64,000 nucleotides of DNA from an uncultured Clostridia bacterium (GCA_945910815.1 CAMDZD010000004.1:62001-126000); one strand, 5' to 3'. Numbered from the stretch's first letter, positions 26,877-35,441 are shown. Notes: generated by a model not told the origin, from the sequence alone. Translations and numbers: made by a program.

Positions 26877-27635
26877 TTATTCAAGATTAAGATTTCTGCT
26901 GATTATTCTGTTTGTTATGAAGAAGAATACCACTGCAACAACTGCAAAATATGCTGTATATATAAGACTTGCTGTTATTTCAGAGTCTATTTCTGAATTT
27001 GCTAAAAATTCCGTAATTATTGACATAATGATGTTGTTGACAATGATTGCTCCGATTATCATCAGGGCATTTACCGCACCTTTTCCCTTTGGTACAAAGT
27101 TTGTGATTGAAACACAGAGATAACAGAGGAATATCAATGCACAGTATGATGATGTTGTCAGTATAAACGCCATAAAGGATTTAAGCGGATATTCTGCAAT
27201 AAATGAAAACAAGTCGCTTATAGTTTTTACAATTCCTGTTATTTCTGATGCTCCGAAAAATGCAATCATAACGCTTATCATACTTATTATATCTGATACA
27301 ATCCATGTTATAAGCCCTGCAACGAATTTTGTTATAATATGATAGTATGACGGTACAGGGAGGGTATGCATTAAATATCCCTCGTCACCGAAAAGATTTT
27401 TCTGAAATCTTGTTACACTGCTGAAAAGTGCATAAAAGTTAAGCCCCACAAGACCTATTACAAAAACAGATGTAATAAAAACAAATGACATCATAAATGA
27501 GAATGAATCTTCCATAGCGTCTTCAAATAAGGTCATTATTCTGACTATAACTGATACAACTAAAAATATTATTCCAACAAGTGAAAATTTATTGAGCATA
27601 GCTCTTAATTCATGTTTTATAAGTTTTCCTAACAT
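26877..27635 (-). CDS. ABC transporter permease, ABC-2-like
   Basis: The 252-residue product has about six hydrophobic helices and a typical short N-terminus M-L-G-K-L-I-K-H-E-L-R-A. This opening is found in ABC-2/YtrC-D-type permeases. It overlaps the ATPase gene by 7 bases, so the two form one transporter. With a GntR/YtrA regulator ahead of them, the operon resembles Bacillus ytr-type cell-envelope stress transporters. Substrate unknown. Confidence 0.85.
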   Translation of the reverse strand: MLGKLIKHELRAMLNKFSLVGIIFLVVSVIVRIMTLFEDAMEDSFSFMMSFVFITSVFVIGLVGLNFYALFSSVTRFQKNLFGDEGYLMHTLPVPSYYHIITKFVAGLITWIVSDIISMISVMIAFFGASEITGIVKTISDLFSFIAEYPLKSFMAFILTTSSYCALIFLCYLCVSITNFVPKGKGAVNALMIIGAIIVNNIIMSIITEFLANSEIDSEITASLIYTAYFAVVAVVFFFITNRIISRNLNLE

Positions 27636-28327
27636 CTGAATACCTCCCTGAAAAGCTGGTCTATTGACATATTTTTCTGTTCTCTTATATCGTCCGCACC
27701 GCCATGTATTCTTAAATGGCCGTACTGAATCATTACAACGTCATCAAGAATTTTTTCTATATCCTGAATAAGATGCGTTGAAATTATTACAGAGGCATCG
27801 GGATTGTAGTTTGTAAGAATGGTATCCATTATGTAATCTCTCGCAGCTGGGTCGACGCCGGCTATTGGTTCGTCAAGGAGATATAATTTTGCGTTACGGC
27901 TCATAACAAGTATAAGCTGTACTTTTTCTTTAGTTCCCTTTGACATTGTTTTTATTCTGTCCTTCGGATTGATATTCAGACGCTTGAGCATGTCATATGC
28001 AAGTTCCTTTCTGAAATCCTTATAGAAATCGCAGAAAAAGTCAATTATATTTTCCACTGTCATCCATAGCGGAATATAGTTTCTCTCCGGAAGATATGAT
28101 ACAACTGCTTTTGTTTCAGTTCCGACCTCCATGCCGTCTATAAGAATTTTTCCTTTTGTAGGCTTGAGAAGTCCGCATGCAAGCTTTATAAGCGTAGTTT
28201 TTCCGCTTCCGTTAGGACCTAAAAGTCCTATAATTTTACCGCTTTCAAGTGTGAGGTTCAAATCTATAAGAGCTTCCTTGTTTCCGTAACTTTTGCAGAG
28301 ACCCTCACATTTTAAAATTTCACCCAT
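27629..28327 (-). CDS. ABC transporter ATP-binding protein, YtrB/CcmA-like
   Basis: The 232-residue product has the full ATPase set: Walker A G-P-N-G-S-G-K-T-T (near 36), signature M-S-K-G-T-K-E-K (near 128), and Walker B L-Y-L-L-D-E-P followed by the D-loop (about 148-160). It lacks the switch Q and signature S seen in some members, which is common in this branch. Paired with the ABC-2-like permease and with the GntR regulator 20 bases upstream. Confidence 0.94.
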   Translation of the reverse strand: MGEILKCEGLCKSYGNKEALIDLNLTLESGKIIGLLGPNGSGKTTLIKLACGLLKPTKGKILIDGMEVGTETKAVVSYLPERNYIPLWMTVENIIDFFCDFYKDFRKELAYDMLKRLNINPKDRIKTMSKGTKEKVQLILVMSRNAKLYLLDEPIAGVDPAARDYIMDTILTNYNPDASVIISTHLIQDIEKILDDVVMIQYGHLRIHGGADDIREQKNMSIDQLFREVFRC

Positions 28328-28346
28328 AGAATAAAAAATCCTTTCT

Positions 28347-28712
28347 TTACATATTATGAATTATATCCGAAATTATTGTGGGAATTTCGTCCTTTGAAAA
28401 TCCGAGCTTAAGCATTTTGCTTATAAATACTTCACATTCTTTTTTTGCTGTATTTGATTTGAGTTCTGCTATTTTCTGTTCATCATTGGTGATATATTTT
28501 CCTGAAGTCCGCATTGAAAATATAAGCCCCTGACGTTCAGTTTCAGAAAGAGCTTTCTGCATAGTATTCGGATTAACTCTTGCTTCTTCGGCAAGCTCTC
28601 TTACTGACGGCATACGCTGACCCGCCTGATATGCACCGGAAATAATTCTTGCCTTGATTTCGTCCATAATCTGGATATAAACAGGTTTTTCACTATTAAA
28701 ATCCCACATCAT
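28347..28712 (-). CDS. GntR-family regulator, YtrA-type
   Basis: The 121-residue product has a winged helix-turn-helix (about 9-75) beginning P-V-Y-I-Q-I-M-D-E-I, with R-M-P-S-V-R-E-L-A as the recognition helix. A short tail of about 45 residues takes the place of an effector domain, as in YtrA-type members. The ATG at 28712 is followed by another at 28709 with better RBS spacing. The 24-bp palindrome at 28766-28789 over its promoter is the likely operator, so it should be autoregulated. Confidence 0.92.
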   Translation of the reverse strand: MMWDFNSEKPVYIQIMDEIKARIISGAYQAGQRMPSVRELAEEARVNPNTMQKALSETERQGLIFSMRTSGKYITNDEQKIAELKSNTAKKECEVFISKMLKLGFSKDEIPTIISDIIHNM

Positions 28713-28765
28713 TACTGCTCCTTTCTTATTGTAAAAATTATATTTTTTTAAAAGTCATCTGAATT

Positions 28766-28789
28766 ATTGTACTAATTCATTAGTACAAT
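28766..28789. promoter_or_regulatory. Probable GntR operator, perfect 24-bp palindrome
   Basis: ATTGTACTAAT-TC-ATTAGTACAAT is an exact inverted repeat. It begins 4 bases after the minus-strand -10 box (28793-28798), covering the expected start of transcription. The two-fold symmetry fits a dimeric GntR/YtrA repressor encoded by the gene it precedes. Confidence 0.8.
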
Positions 28790-28792
28790 AGA

Positions 28793-28821
28793 ATAATAAC
28801 ACAAAATTTTCCTTTTGTCAA
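28793..28821 (-). promoter_or_regulatory. Promoter of the GntR-ABC operon
   Basis: Minus strand TTGACA (28821-28816) and TATTAT (28798-28793), 17 bases apart. Confidence 0.82.
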
Positions 28822-28857
28822 TAGTTTTCTGAAAAATTTTTTCGGTAAAATTGAAAA

Positions 28858-28878
28858 ACCGTGATTTTGAATCACGGT
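28858..28878 (-). terminator. Orphan hairpin with U run on the minus strand
   Basis: ACCGTGATT/AATCACGGT forms a 9-bp stem with a 3-base loop. Read on the minus strand, TTTTTC follows, as in an intrinsic terminator. No minus-strand gene is evident between here and the ylxM start, so it may end a small RNA or stop antisense transcription from the ffh side. Confidence 0.45.
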
Positions 28879-29104
28879 CAGTCAAAAAAGGAATTACGAA
28901 CTTCACAAATTTTCTTGAATATAATTATATATCATTTTGTCTGTCTTGTCAAGCAATAATGTAATATAAATTAAAATTTTGTCGGATTTTACAACAAAAC
29001 ATATTTTTGATTGTGCAATGTTTATATTTAATACTTCTGGATTTTCTTTGATTTTGTGTATGTTTGAAATATCGGATTTTTTTGAGGATTTTTTTAAAAT
29101 ATGC

Positions 29105-29133
29105 TTGACATTTCAGAATATTTGATATATAAT
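29105..29133 (+). promoter_or_regulatory. Promoter of ylxM-ffh
   Basis: TTGACA (29105-29110) and TATAAT (29128-29133) with a 17-base spacer, a full consensus. A 7-bp stem GTAAAGC/GCTTTAC with 6-base loop lies right after the expected start, before the RBS GGGGAGATG. Confidence 0.9.
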
Positions 29134-29172
29134 ATGTAAAGCAGTTACGCTTTACGGGGAGATGTTTCACTT

Positions 29173-29508
29173 ATGGCTAAAGAATTGAAATTCGTTATTC
29201 TTCTTGACTGTTACGGAGAACTCCTTACTGATAAACAGCGTGACTATATGGAACTCTATTATTGTGAGGATTTATCGCTTTCCGAAATATCCGAACCGCA
29301 GGGAATTACACGTCAGGCTGTCCGTGATGTTATAAAGCGTTCCGAACAGATTCTTCTTGAAACTGAAAAAAAGCTCGGACTTGCTGAAAAAATTTCCGCT
29401 GTCCGTGATTGTCTCGAAAAATTAAAATCCGTTTCGGCTGAATGTTCTGACAAGCAGATTTCATCAGCTATGAATAAATATATAGATAAGTGCCTTGAAC
29501 TTATCTGA
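29173..29508 (+). CDS. ylxM: YlxM-family helix-turn-helix protein
   Basis: The 111-residue product matches the UPF0122/YlxM family: a short sigma-like helix-turn-helix (about 18-75, with D-L-S-L-S-E-I-S and I-T-R-Q-A-V-R-D). It precedes ffh by 27 bases, the conserved pairing in Firmicutes. YlxM stimulates the GTPase of the signal-recognition particle in streptococci (established for that family). Confidence 0.93.
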   Translation: MAKELKFVILLDCYGELLTDKQRDYMELYYCEDLSLSEISEPQGITRQAVRDVIKRSEQILLETEKKLGLAEKISAVRDCLEKLKSVSAECSDKQISSAMNKYIDKCLELI

Positions 29509-29535
29509 ATTATAAAAAGATGGGGAGATGTAAAC

Positions 29536-30924
29536 GTGGCTTTTGAAGGTCTTTCTGAAAAACTTAATAATGTCTTTAAAAAACTCCGTTCCAGAGGAAA
29601 ACTCTCTGAAAACGATGTAAAGGAAGCTATGCGTGAAGTCAGACTTGCTCTCCTTGAAGCTGATGTAAGCTATAAGGTCGTTAAGGATTTTGTTGCAAAG
29701 GTTACTGAACGTGCAGTCGGCGAAGATGTTCTCGCAAGCCTTACTCCGGCTCAGATGGTTATAAAAATCGTCAATGAGGAACTCTGTTCCCTTATGGGTA
29801 ACAGTAATGCAAGAATAAATCTTGCCTCAAAGCCTCCTACGGTTATTATGATGTGCGGTCTTCAGGGTTCAGGTAAAACAACTCATTCTGCAAAGCTTGC
29901 AAAGCTCCTTAAAAAAGAAGGACACAGACCTCTGCTCGCTGCCTGCGATATTTACAGACCTGCAGCTATAAATCAGCTTCAGGTTGTAGGCGAAAAAGCT
30001 CAGGTAAAAGTCTTTGAAATGGGTCAGATAAGTCCTGTTATAATTGCAAAGCAGGCTTTGAGATATGCCAAGGATTACGGTCATGATATTGTTATTCTCG
30101 ATACGGCAGGACGTCTCCACATCGATACTGAACTTATGAACGAGCTTAAGGAAATCAAGGCGGAAACAAATCCCTCCGAAATTATGCTCGTTGTCGATGC
30201 TATGACCGGTCAGGACGCTGTAAATGTTGCAAAGGCTTTCGATGATGCTATCGGAATTACCAGCGTTCTTATGTCAAAACTCGATTCAGATACAAGAGGC
30301 GGTGCGGCACTTTCGGTTCTTGCAGTTACAGGCAAGCCTATTAAATATGTTGGTATGGGCGAAAAGCTTGATGACTTTGAACAGTTCCACCCCGAAAGAA
30401 TGGCGTCAAGAATACTCGGTATGGGCGATATGCTTACTCTTATCGAAAAAGCCGAAAACGTTATGACTAAAAACGATGCCGAAAAGCTTACAAAAAAGCT
30501 TAAAGAAAATAAATTCGATATGGACGACCTCCTTGACCAGCTTAAACAGATTAAAAAGCTCGGTTCTGTCAAATCCATAATTTCTATGCTCCCCGGTATA
30601 GGCGACAAGCTCAAGGACGCTGATATTGATGAACGTCAGTTCAACAGAGTTGAGGCTATTATTACTTCTATGACCAAGGCTGAACGTGCTAAGCCTTCAA
30701 TTATAAATCCGTCAAGAAAAAGACGTATCGCAAAGGGTTCGGGTACTAAGGTTGAGGACGTAAACAGACTTATTAAACAGTTTGAACAGATGCAACAGGT
30801 TATGAAGCAGTTCACCGGAAGCAAGGGAAAAATGATGCAGAGAAAGGCAAGAAAACAGCTTGCCGGTATGAATTTCGATAAGCTTGCCGGAAAGGGCGGA
30901 GGAAATCTCCCTCCGATAGCGTGA
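29536..30924 (+). CDS. ffh: Signal recognition particle GTPase Ffh
   Basis: The 462-residue product starts with GTG (29536) after GGGGAGATG. The N domain (1-90) is followed by the GTPase with G-L-Q-G-S-G-K-T-T (near 108), D-T-A-G-R (near 190) and T-K-L/S-K-L-D at 246, then the Met-rich M domain (from about 325). The M domain binds 4.5S RNA and signal peptides. It ends 7 bases before a small membrane gene. The RNA component was not seen here. Confidence 0.97.
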   Translation: MAFEGLSEKLNNVFKKLRSRGKLSENDVKEAMREVRLALLEADVSYKVVKDFVAKVTERAVGEDVLASLTPAQMVIKIVNEELCSLMGNSNARINLASKPPTVIMMCGLQGSGKTTHSAKLAKLLKKEGHRPLLAACDIYRPAAINQLQVVGEKAQVKVFEMGQISPVIIAKQALRYAKDYGHDIVILDTAGRLHIDTELMNELKEIKAETNPSEIMLVVDAMTGQDAVNVAKAFDDAIGITSVLMSKLDSDTRGGAALSVLAVTGKPIKYVGMGEKLDDFEQFHPERMASRILGMGDMLTLIEKAENVMTKNDAEKLTKKLKENKFDMDDLLDQLKQIKKLGSVKSIISMLPGIGDKLKDADIDERQFNRVEAIITSMTKAERAKPSIINPSRKRRIAKGSGTKVEDVNRLIKQFEQMQQVMKQFTGSKGKMMQRKARKQLAGMNFDKLAGKGGGNLPPIA

Positions 30925-30931
30925 TTCAATT

Positions 30932-31180
30932 ATGAATATGCTTGTTCTTATGGCTTTAAGCCGTGTGAGACGTCGTAGAAGTCACCGTACCAACAGCGGA
31001 AACACCGCTGAACTCAGCCCTGAATTTGCAGTTCCGTTTGCTTTGCTTTTTGTTGCTTTTATATGCTTTGTTATTGCGTTTAACGTTAAAAACAAGCTTT
31101 TAAAGATTTTGCTTATTATCGGTTCTGTGATACTGGCTTTATGCGGTATAGTTTTTATTGTAAAAAATATTGTTAATTAA
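30932..31180 (+). CDS. Small membrane protein of unknown function
   Basis: The 82-residue product has a basic start (R-V-R-R-R-R-S-H-R) and two hydrophobic helices (about 33-52 and 58-79) joined by a charged turn (K-N-K). It starts 7 bases after the ffh stop, with no strong RBS (GATTCAATT), so translation would be coupled. Its place between ffh and rpsP, where a trmD/rimM-type gene is often found, is of interest. Coding is likely from frame openness and location. No family recognised. Confidence 0.6.
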   Translation: MNMLVLMALSRVRRRRSHRTNSGNTAELSPEFAVPFALLFVAFICFVIAFNVKNKLLKILLIIGSVILALCGIVFIVKNIVN

Positions 31181-31244
31181 GTTTTCAAGTGCGGTTTATC
31201 CGCTTTGATATACATTTTATATTATTATCCGGAGGTGAATTAAA

Positions 31245-31487
31245 ATGGCAGTTAAAATCAGACTCAGAAGAATGGGTGCTAAGAAAGCTCCTTTCTACCG
31301 TATAGTTGTTGCTGATTCAAGATACCCCAGAGACGGCAGATTTATCGAGGAAATAGGTTACTATGACCCCACTAAGGAACCGTCAGTTGTTAAGGTTGAT
31401 GCTGAAAAGGCTAAGACATGGATTTCCAACGGTGCTCAGCCTACTGATACCGTTAAGGTTATTCTTAAAAAAGAAGGTATTCTCTAA
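31245..31487 (+). CDS. rpsP: 30S ribosomal protein S16
   Basis: The 80-residue product starts [11 protein letters not shown] and has the family core [22 protein letters not shown]16 is a primary binder of 16S rRNA needed for 30S assembly. It is followed by khpA as in most Firmicutes; rimM, trmD and rplS, usually next, are absent here. Confidence 0.97.
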   Translation: MAVKIRLRRMGAKKAPFYRIVVADSRYPRDGRFIEEIGYYDPTKEPSVVKVDAEKAKTWISNGAQPTDTVKVILKKEGIL

Positions 31488-31507
31488 TAAGAGAATTTGG
31501 TAACAAA

Positions 31508-31537
31508 GCAGAGGAGGAACTGATTCCTTCCTCTGTC
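31508..31537 (+). repeat. Hairpin between rpsP and khpA
   Basis: CAGAGGA (31509-31515) pairs with TCCTCTG (31529-31535), with two further pairs after a bulge. No U run follows, so it is not a terminator. It could protect or process the transcript between the two genes. Confidence 0.5.
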
Positions 31538-31561
31538 TGCGATACTTGGAGGAATTTTTTA

Positions 31562-31795
31562 ATGAAAGATTTATTATATGCTATAACAGCAGGTCTTGTT
31601 GAAGACAAGGACGCTATTAAAATTACTGAAGATGCACCCGATGCAGAGGGAGTTATAACATTTCACCTTTCAGTTGCATCAGATGATATGGGACGTGTAA
31701 TCGGCAAGCAGGGAAGAATCGCTAAGGCTCTCCGCACTATTATGCGTGCCGGTGCTGCCAAGAGAGATTTAAAAGTTGCCGTTGTTATAGAATGA
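31562..31795 (+). CDS. khpA: KH-domain RNA-binding protein KhpA
   Basis: The 77-residue product is a single KH domain; the G-x-x-G loop lies in V-I-G-K-Q-G-R-I-A-K (near 50). KhpA forms a complex with KhpB/Jag in Firmicutes and binds many transcripts. RBS GGAGG six bases before ATG. Terminator 9 bases after the stop. Confidence 0.95.
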   Translation: MKDLLYAITAGLVEDKDAIKITEDAPDAEGVITFHLSVASDDMGRVIGKQGRIAKALRTIMRAGAAKRDLKVAVVIE

Positions 31796-31803
31796 TTTTT
31801 CAG

Positions 31804-31828
31804 GGCAGACTTAGGTCTGCCTTTTATT
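31804..31828 (+). terminator. Terminator after khpA
   Basis: GGCAGAC/GTCTGCC, 7-bp stem with TTAG loop and TTTTATTAT tail. It separates the ffh-rpsP unit from the S10 operon. Confidence 0.85.
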
Positions 31829-31886
31829 ATATTCCAAAATAATTTAAAAAATAATTTTTGTTCACAAAAAATTTACAAAATAGCTC

Positions 31887-31915
31887 TTGCATATTCCGGA
31901 TTTGTGTGATATAAT
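31887..31915 (+). promoter_or_regulatory. Promoter of the S10-spc-alpha operon
   Basis: TTGCAT (31887-31892), 17 bases, TATAAT (31910-31915) preceded by TG (extended -10). The start is expected near 31922, giving a leader of about 318 bases. Confidence 0.85.
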
Positions 31916-31920
31916 ATAAA

Positions 31921-32061
31921 AGCTGAATTAAGGTTACGTTCAGCTGATTGCAAAAAGATATGCTGTGAAACAGAAGGTTGCCGATGGTTTGTCGGGTAAT
32001 TTCTGTGGAGTATGTCCGACAAACGGGCGATTGAGATAGCGGACACAGTTTGTGTTTTTTT
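31921..32061 (+). ncRNA. Structured S10-operon leader RNA, candidate autoregulatory element
   Basis: Visible pairings: AGCTGAA/TTCAGCT (31921-31927 with 31939-31945); ACAGAA with TTCTGT (31970-31975 with 32001-32006) enclosing CCGA/TCGG; TTTGTCGG with CCGACAAA (31988-31995 with 32016-32023); TGTCCG with CGGACA (32013-32018 with 32040-32045). The last three compete for the same bases. An ACACA/TGTGT stem then a run of T (to 32061) looks like a weak terminator. The layout suits a leader controlled by a ribosomal protein. No family confirmed. Confidence 0.6.
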
Positions 32062-32111
32062 ATGAGTGCTTGCTTTAATGCTGTCACTCTGTGCCTTTTA
32101 TGCCTTTCTCG

Positions 32112-32145
32112 CTCGGAAAACTACTCTCGTTTTTCGGGTTTTTTT
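32112..32145 (+). terminator. Intrinsic terminator inside the rpsJ leader
   Basis: CTCGGAAAAC (32112-32121) pairs with GTTTTTCGGG (32129-32138), 10 bp including two G-U pairs, followed by seven T. It lies 95 bases before the rpsJ start and on the same strand, so it should act as an attenuator. Confidence 0.7.
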
Positions 32146-32239
32146 ATAGGAAGGTTCGTGAAACACACGGACACGTGTCAATCTCTGGGGTTCTTTCCCA
32201 GCCCCCATTTAAATTTATGTTTTCAAGGAGGCGAAAAAA

Positions 32240-32554
32240 ATGGCAGTCAATGAAAGAATCAGACTTAAAATTAAGGGTTACGACCACGCTACTGTTGATA
32301 TTGCAGCAGCTAAAATCGTTGAAGCAGCTAAGAGAAGCGGTGCAAGAGTTTCAGGTCCTATTCCGCTCCCTACTGATAAAGAAGTTGTTACTATTCTCCG
32401 TGCTGTACACAATTTCAAGGATAGCCGTGAGCAGTTCGAAATGAGAACACACAAGAGACTTATCGATGTTCTCAGACCTACTGACAAGACAACAGCTGCT
32501 CTTAATAAGCTCGAAATCCCCGCAGGCGTTGATGTTGTTATGGAGGTTAAGTAA
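32240..32554 (+). CDS. rpsJ: 30S ribosomal protein S10
   Basis: The 104-residue product starts [10 protein letters not shown] and has the S10 core R-G-R-loop region near 40-60 (S-G-P-I-P-L-P-T). S10 also acts as NusE in antitermination. First gene of the S10-spc-alpha cluster; RBS AAGGAGG seven bases upstream. Its expression should depend on the leader described above. Confidence 0.98.
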   Translation: MAVNERIRLKIKGYDHATVDIAAAKIVEAAKRSGARVSGPIPLPTDKEVVTILRAVHNFKDSREQFEMRTHKRLIDVLRPTDKTTAALNKLEIPAGVDVVMEVK

Positions 32555-32631
32555 TTCCATAAAATATGCTTGCAGGTCATGTTGATATTTTTTATTTATC
32601 AACCAATAACCATTAAGGAGGAAATGCAGAA

Positions 32632-33264
32632 ATGCAGAAAGGTATTATCGGAAAGAAAATCGGTATGACTCAGATTTTCGACGAATCAGGTAAAGTTATT
32701 CCTGTTACTGTCGTTGAGGCAGGCCCATGTGTTGTAGTTCAGAAGAAAACTGTTGAAAATGACGGATATTCCGCACTTCAGCTCGGTTTCGGAGATGTTA
32801 AGGTTCAGAGAATGAACAAGCCTCTCAAGGGTCACTTCGACAAGGCAGACGTTGCCTGCAAAAAAACACTTAAGGAATTCAGATTTGAAGACTGTGATTC
32901 TCTCAATGTAGGCGATGTTGTTAAGGCTGATACTTTCAGCGTTGGTGACAGCGTTGATGTTATCGGTACAAGCAAAGGTAAAGGCTACGCCGGTGCTATC
33001 AAGCGTCACAATCAGCACGTTCTCAGAGCTACTCACGGTACAGGTCCTGTTTCAAGACAGCCCGGTTCAATGGGTGCTTGTTCTTCCCCTTCAAGAATCT
33101 ACAAGGGCAAGGGTATGGCTGGTCATATGGGCGTTGAAAGAGTTACCGTTCAGAATCTCGAAGTCGTTAAAATAGACGCAGAAAATAATCTCATCGCAAT
33201 CAAGGGTGCTGTTCCCGGTCCTAAGGGCGGAATCGTTTGCATCATTGACAGCGTTAAGGCTTAA
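32632..33264 (+). CDS. rplC: 50S ribosomal protein L3
   Basis: The 210-residue product begins [14 protein letters not shown]. The long central extension that reaches the peptidyl-transferase centre ([13 protein letters not shown] near 140) is intact. RBS AAGGAGG with good spacing. Normal size. Confidence 0.98.
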   Translation: MQKGIIGKKIGMTQIFDESGKVIPVTVVEAGPCVVVQKKTVENDGYSALQLGFGDVKVQRMNKPLKGHFDKADVACKKTLKEFRFEDCDSLNVGDVVKADTFSVGDSVDVIGTSKGKGYAGAIKRHNQHVLRATHGTGPVSRQPGSMGACSSPSRIYKGKGMAGHMGVERVTVQNLEVVKIDAENNLIAIKGAVPGPKGGIVCIIDSVKA

Positions 33265-33282
33265 TGAAGGGAGGAAGCTTAA

Positions 33283-33906
33283 ATGTCAACTATTTCAGTT
33301 TTTGATATGACAGGCAAGGCTGTTTCCGAAACAGAGCTTTCCGATGCTGTTTTTGGTATCGAACCCAATCAGTACGTTATGCACCAGATGGTTGTTAATT
33401 ACCTCGCTAATCAGCGTCAGGGTACTCAGTCTACTCTTACCCGTACAGAAGTAAGAGGCGGTGGCAGAAAGCCTTGGAAACAGAAGGGTACAGGTCACGC
33501 AAGACAGGGTTCAATCCGTGCTCCGCAGTGGACTCACGGTGGCGTTGCTCTCGGCCCCAAGCCAAGAAGCTACAAATACACTCTTAACAAGAAAGTAAGA
33601 AGACTCGCTATGAAGTCTGCTCTTTCCACTAAGGTTCTCGACAATAATATGATTGTTCTCGATGCTCTCGAACTCGACAGCTACAAGACAAAGACAATCG
33701 TTAATATGCTCAAGGCTCTCGGCGTTGACGGCAAGGCTCTTATCGTTACTGCTGAATCCGACAGCAAGGTTATAAAGAGTGCAGCTAATATCCCCGGTAT
33801 CAAGACAGCTGCTGTAAATACTCTTAATGTTTATGACATTCTCAACTATGACAAGTTCATCGTTGTAAAGAATGCAGTAGGAAAAATCGAGGAGGTATAT
33901 GCATAA
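33283..33906 (+). CDS. rplD: 50S ribosomal protein L4
   Basis: The 207-residue product has the tunnel-lining loop ([14 protein letters not shown] near 66). L4 commonly represses its own operon in proteobacteria; in Firmicutes this differs, so the leader at 31921 may answer to another protein. RBS GGGAGGAAG. Stop overlaps the next start by one base (TAATG). Confidence 0.98.
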   Translation: MSTISVFDMTGKAVSETELSDAVFGIEPNQYVMHQMVVNYLANQRQGTQSTLTRTEVRGGGRKPWKQKGTGHARQGSIRAPQWTHGGVALGPKPRSYKYTLNKKVRRLAMKSALSTKVLDNNMIVLDALELDSYKTKTIVNMLKALGVDGKALIVTAESDSKVIKSAANIPGIKTAAVNTLNVYDILNYDKFIVVKNAVGKIEEVYA

Positions 33907-34208
33907 TGAAAGCTCCGCAGGATATTATCTTAAAACCGGTTATTACCGAAAGAAGTATGGACGGACTTGCTCTTGAAGAAAACAAGAAATATACCTTCAA
34001 GGTTGCTAAGGACGCTAACAAAATCGAAATCAAGCAGGCTGTTGAAAAGCTTTTCGACGTTAAAGTTGCTAAAGTAAATACAATGAACTGCCGTGGCCGT
34101 GTAAGACGTGTCGGCAGATTCGTGGGCAAAACTCCTGACTGGAAAAAGGCTATTGTCACACTCCAGAACGGTTCAAAGCCTATTGAATTCTTTGAGGGTA
34201 TGTATTAA
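33906..34208 (+). CDS. rplW: 50S ribosomal protein L23
   Basis: The 100-residue product contains [11 protein letters not shown] and the R-G-R-V-R-R loop. L23 lines the tunnel exit and docks the signal recognition particle and trigger factor. RBS GAGGTA lies in rplD. A short hairpin (GGGAG/CTCCC) follows in the 70-base gap before rplB. Confidence 0.97.
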   Translation: MKAPQDIILKPVITERSMDGLALEENKKYTFKVAKDANKIEIKQAVEKLFDVKVAKVNTMNCRGRVRRVGRFVGKTPDWKKAIVTLQNGSKPIEFFEGMY

Positions 34209-34278
34209 TATATAATCCCTCCGGTATGGGAGTAATGCTCCCGCAAAAAATGCATTTATTATTTAAGGAGTGAATCTA

Positions 34279-35112
34279 ATGGCAATTAAAACCTACAAAC
34301 CGACAACTCCTTCACGTCGTCAGATGACAGTTACTGACTACTCACAGTTGTCAAAGGTTGCTCCGGAGAAGAGTCTGCTTGAACCCCTTAAGAAAAATTC
34401 AGGCAGAAACAGCTACGGAAGAATTACTGTTCGTCACAGAGGTGGCGGTAACAGAAGAAAATATCGTATCATCGACTTCAAGCGTGATAAGGACAATATG
34501 ACTGCTGAAGTTATGACAATCGAATACGACCCCAACAGAAGTGCTTTTATCGCTCTCGTTAAGTACGAAGACGGAGAAAAGAGATATATCCTTGCTCCGA
34601 ACGGTCTCAAGGTAGGCGATAAGGTTGAATCAGGCTCACAGGCTGATATTACTGTCGGCAACGCTCTCCCGCTTGCTGATATTCCGGTTGGTACTGTTAT
34701 TCACAATATCGAACTTTATCCCGGCAGAGGAGCTCAGCTCGTAAGAAGTGCCGGAAATGAAGCTCAGCTTATGGGTAAGGAAGGCGGTTACGCTCTCGTA
34801 AGACTTCCTTCAGGTGAAATGAGAAAAATTGCTATCGGCTGTAAGGCTTCTATCGGTACTGTTTCAAATATCGACCACGAAAACGTTAATTATGGTAAGG
34901 CTGGCCGTGTAAGAAACATGGGCTGGAGACCTACTGTAAGAGGTTCTGTTATGAACCCTTGTGACCACCCTCACGGCGGTGGTGAAGGTAAATCACCTGT
35001 CGGCCGTCCCGGACCTGTTACACCATGGGGCAAGCCTGCTCTCGGTTACAAGACACGTAAACAGCACCACAGAACCGATAAGTTTATCGTTAAACGTCGT
35101 AACGGCAAATAA
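34279..35112 (+). CDS. rplB: 50S ribosomal protein L2
   Basis: Starting at the ATG at 34279 (RBS AAGGAG nine bases before it), the product is 277 residues beginning M-A-I-K-T-Y-K-P. The C-terminus has [13 protein letters not shown] and the D-H-P-H-G-G-G-E-G peptidyl-transferase-proximal motif (His near 229). An earlier GTG at 34270 in frame lacks an RBS. Confidence 0.98.
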   Translation: MAIKTYKPTTPSRRQMTVTDYSQLSKVAPEKSLLEPLKKNSGRNSYGRITVRHRGGGNRRKYRIIDFKRDKDNMTAEVMTIEYDPNRSAFIALVKYEDGEKRYILAPNGLKVGDKVESGSQADITVGNALPLADIPVGTVIHNIELYPGRGAQLVRSAGNEAQLMGKEGGYALVRLPSGEMRKIAIGCKASIGTVSNIDHENVNYGKAGRVRNMGWRPTVRGSVMNPCDHPHGGGEGKSPVGRPGPVTPWGKPALGYKTRKQHHRTDKFIVKRRNGK

Positions 35113-35136
35113 TCTGAAAGGAGGAACAGTTTTTCA

Positions 35137-35421
35137 ATGAGCAGAAGTATTAAAAAGGGACCTTACGTTCAGGAAGTTCTTCTTAAAAGGGTTACGGCTA
35201 TGAATGAAGCCGGCGAAAAGAAGGTTCTCAAGACATGGAGCCGTTCTTCTACAATATTCCCTGACTTTGTTGGTCATACATTTGCAGTTCATGACGGACG
35301 CAAGCATGTTCCGGTTTATGTTACTGAAGATATGGTAGGCCACAAGCTCGGCGAATTTGCACCGACCAGAACATACAAGGGTCATGCAGGTTCAAAGACA
35401 TCTAACAACGGCAAGAAGTAA
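35137..35421 (+). CDS. rpsS: 30S ribosomal protein S19
   Basis: The 94-residue product begins [10 protein letters not shown] and carries T-W-S-R-S-S-T-I and the T-R-T-Y-K-G-H motif. RBS AAAGGAGG 11 bases before the ATG. S19 binds the head of the 30S subunit with S13. Confidence 0.98.
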   Translation: MSRSIKKGPYVQEVLLKRVTAMNEAGEKKVLKTWSRSSTIFPDFVGHTFAVHDGRKHVPVYVTEDMVGHKLGEFAPTRTYKGHAGSKTSNNGKK

Positions 35422-35441
35422 TGGCGGAAGGAGGAGTTCAG

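Larger units (their letters stand above)
28713..29172. other. Divergent intergenic region
   Basis: About 460 bases without a gene. From the left it holds the GntR operator and promoter, a hairpin at 28858-28878 with a minus-strand U run, and the ylxM-ffh promoter. The AT-rich middle (28880-29100) shows nothing I can name. A 73-codon minus-strand open frame there crosses the ffh promoter and has no RBS. Confidence 0.7.
31796..32239 (+). other. Gene-free region before rpsJ: terminator, promoter and long leader
   Basis: This 444-base stretch holds the khpA terminator, an extended -10 promoter, an RNA leader with alternative pairings (31921-32061), an intrinsic terminator (32112-32145) and a short GC-rich tract (32170-32206) before the rpsJ RBS AAGGAGG. 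Open frames in it have no RBS. Confidence 0.8.

Noticed and set aside
28949..29170. Minus-strand 73-codon open frame upstream of ylxM
   Set aside because: It covers the ffh promoter, has no RBS, and its composition (Lys/Phe/Tyr) reflects AT-rich DNA.
32050..32444. Plus-strand open frames in the rpsJ leader and across rpsJ in other frames
   Set aside because: They have no RBS and run through the leader terminator and rpsJ itself.
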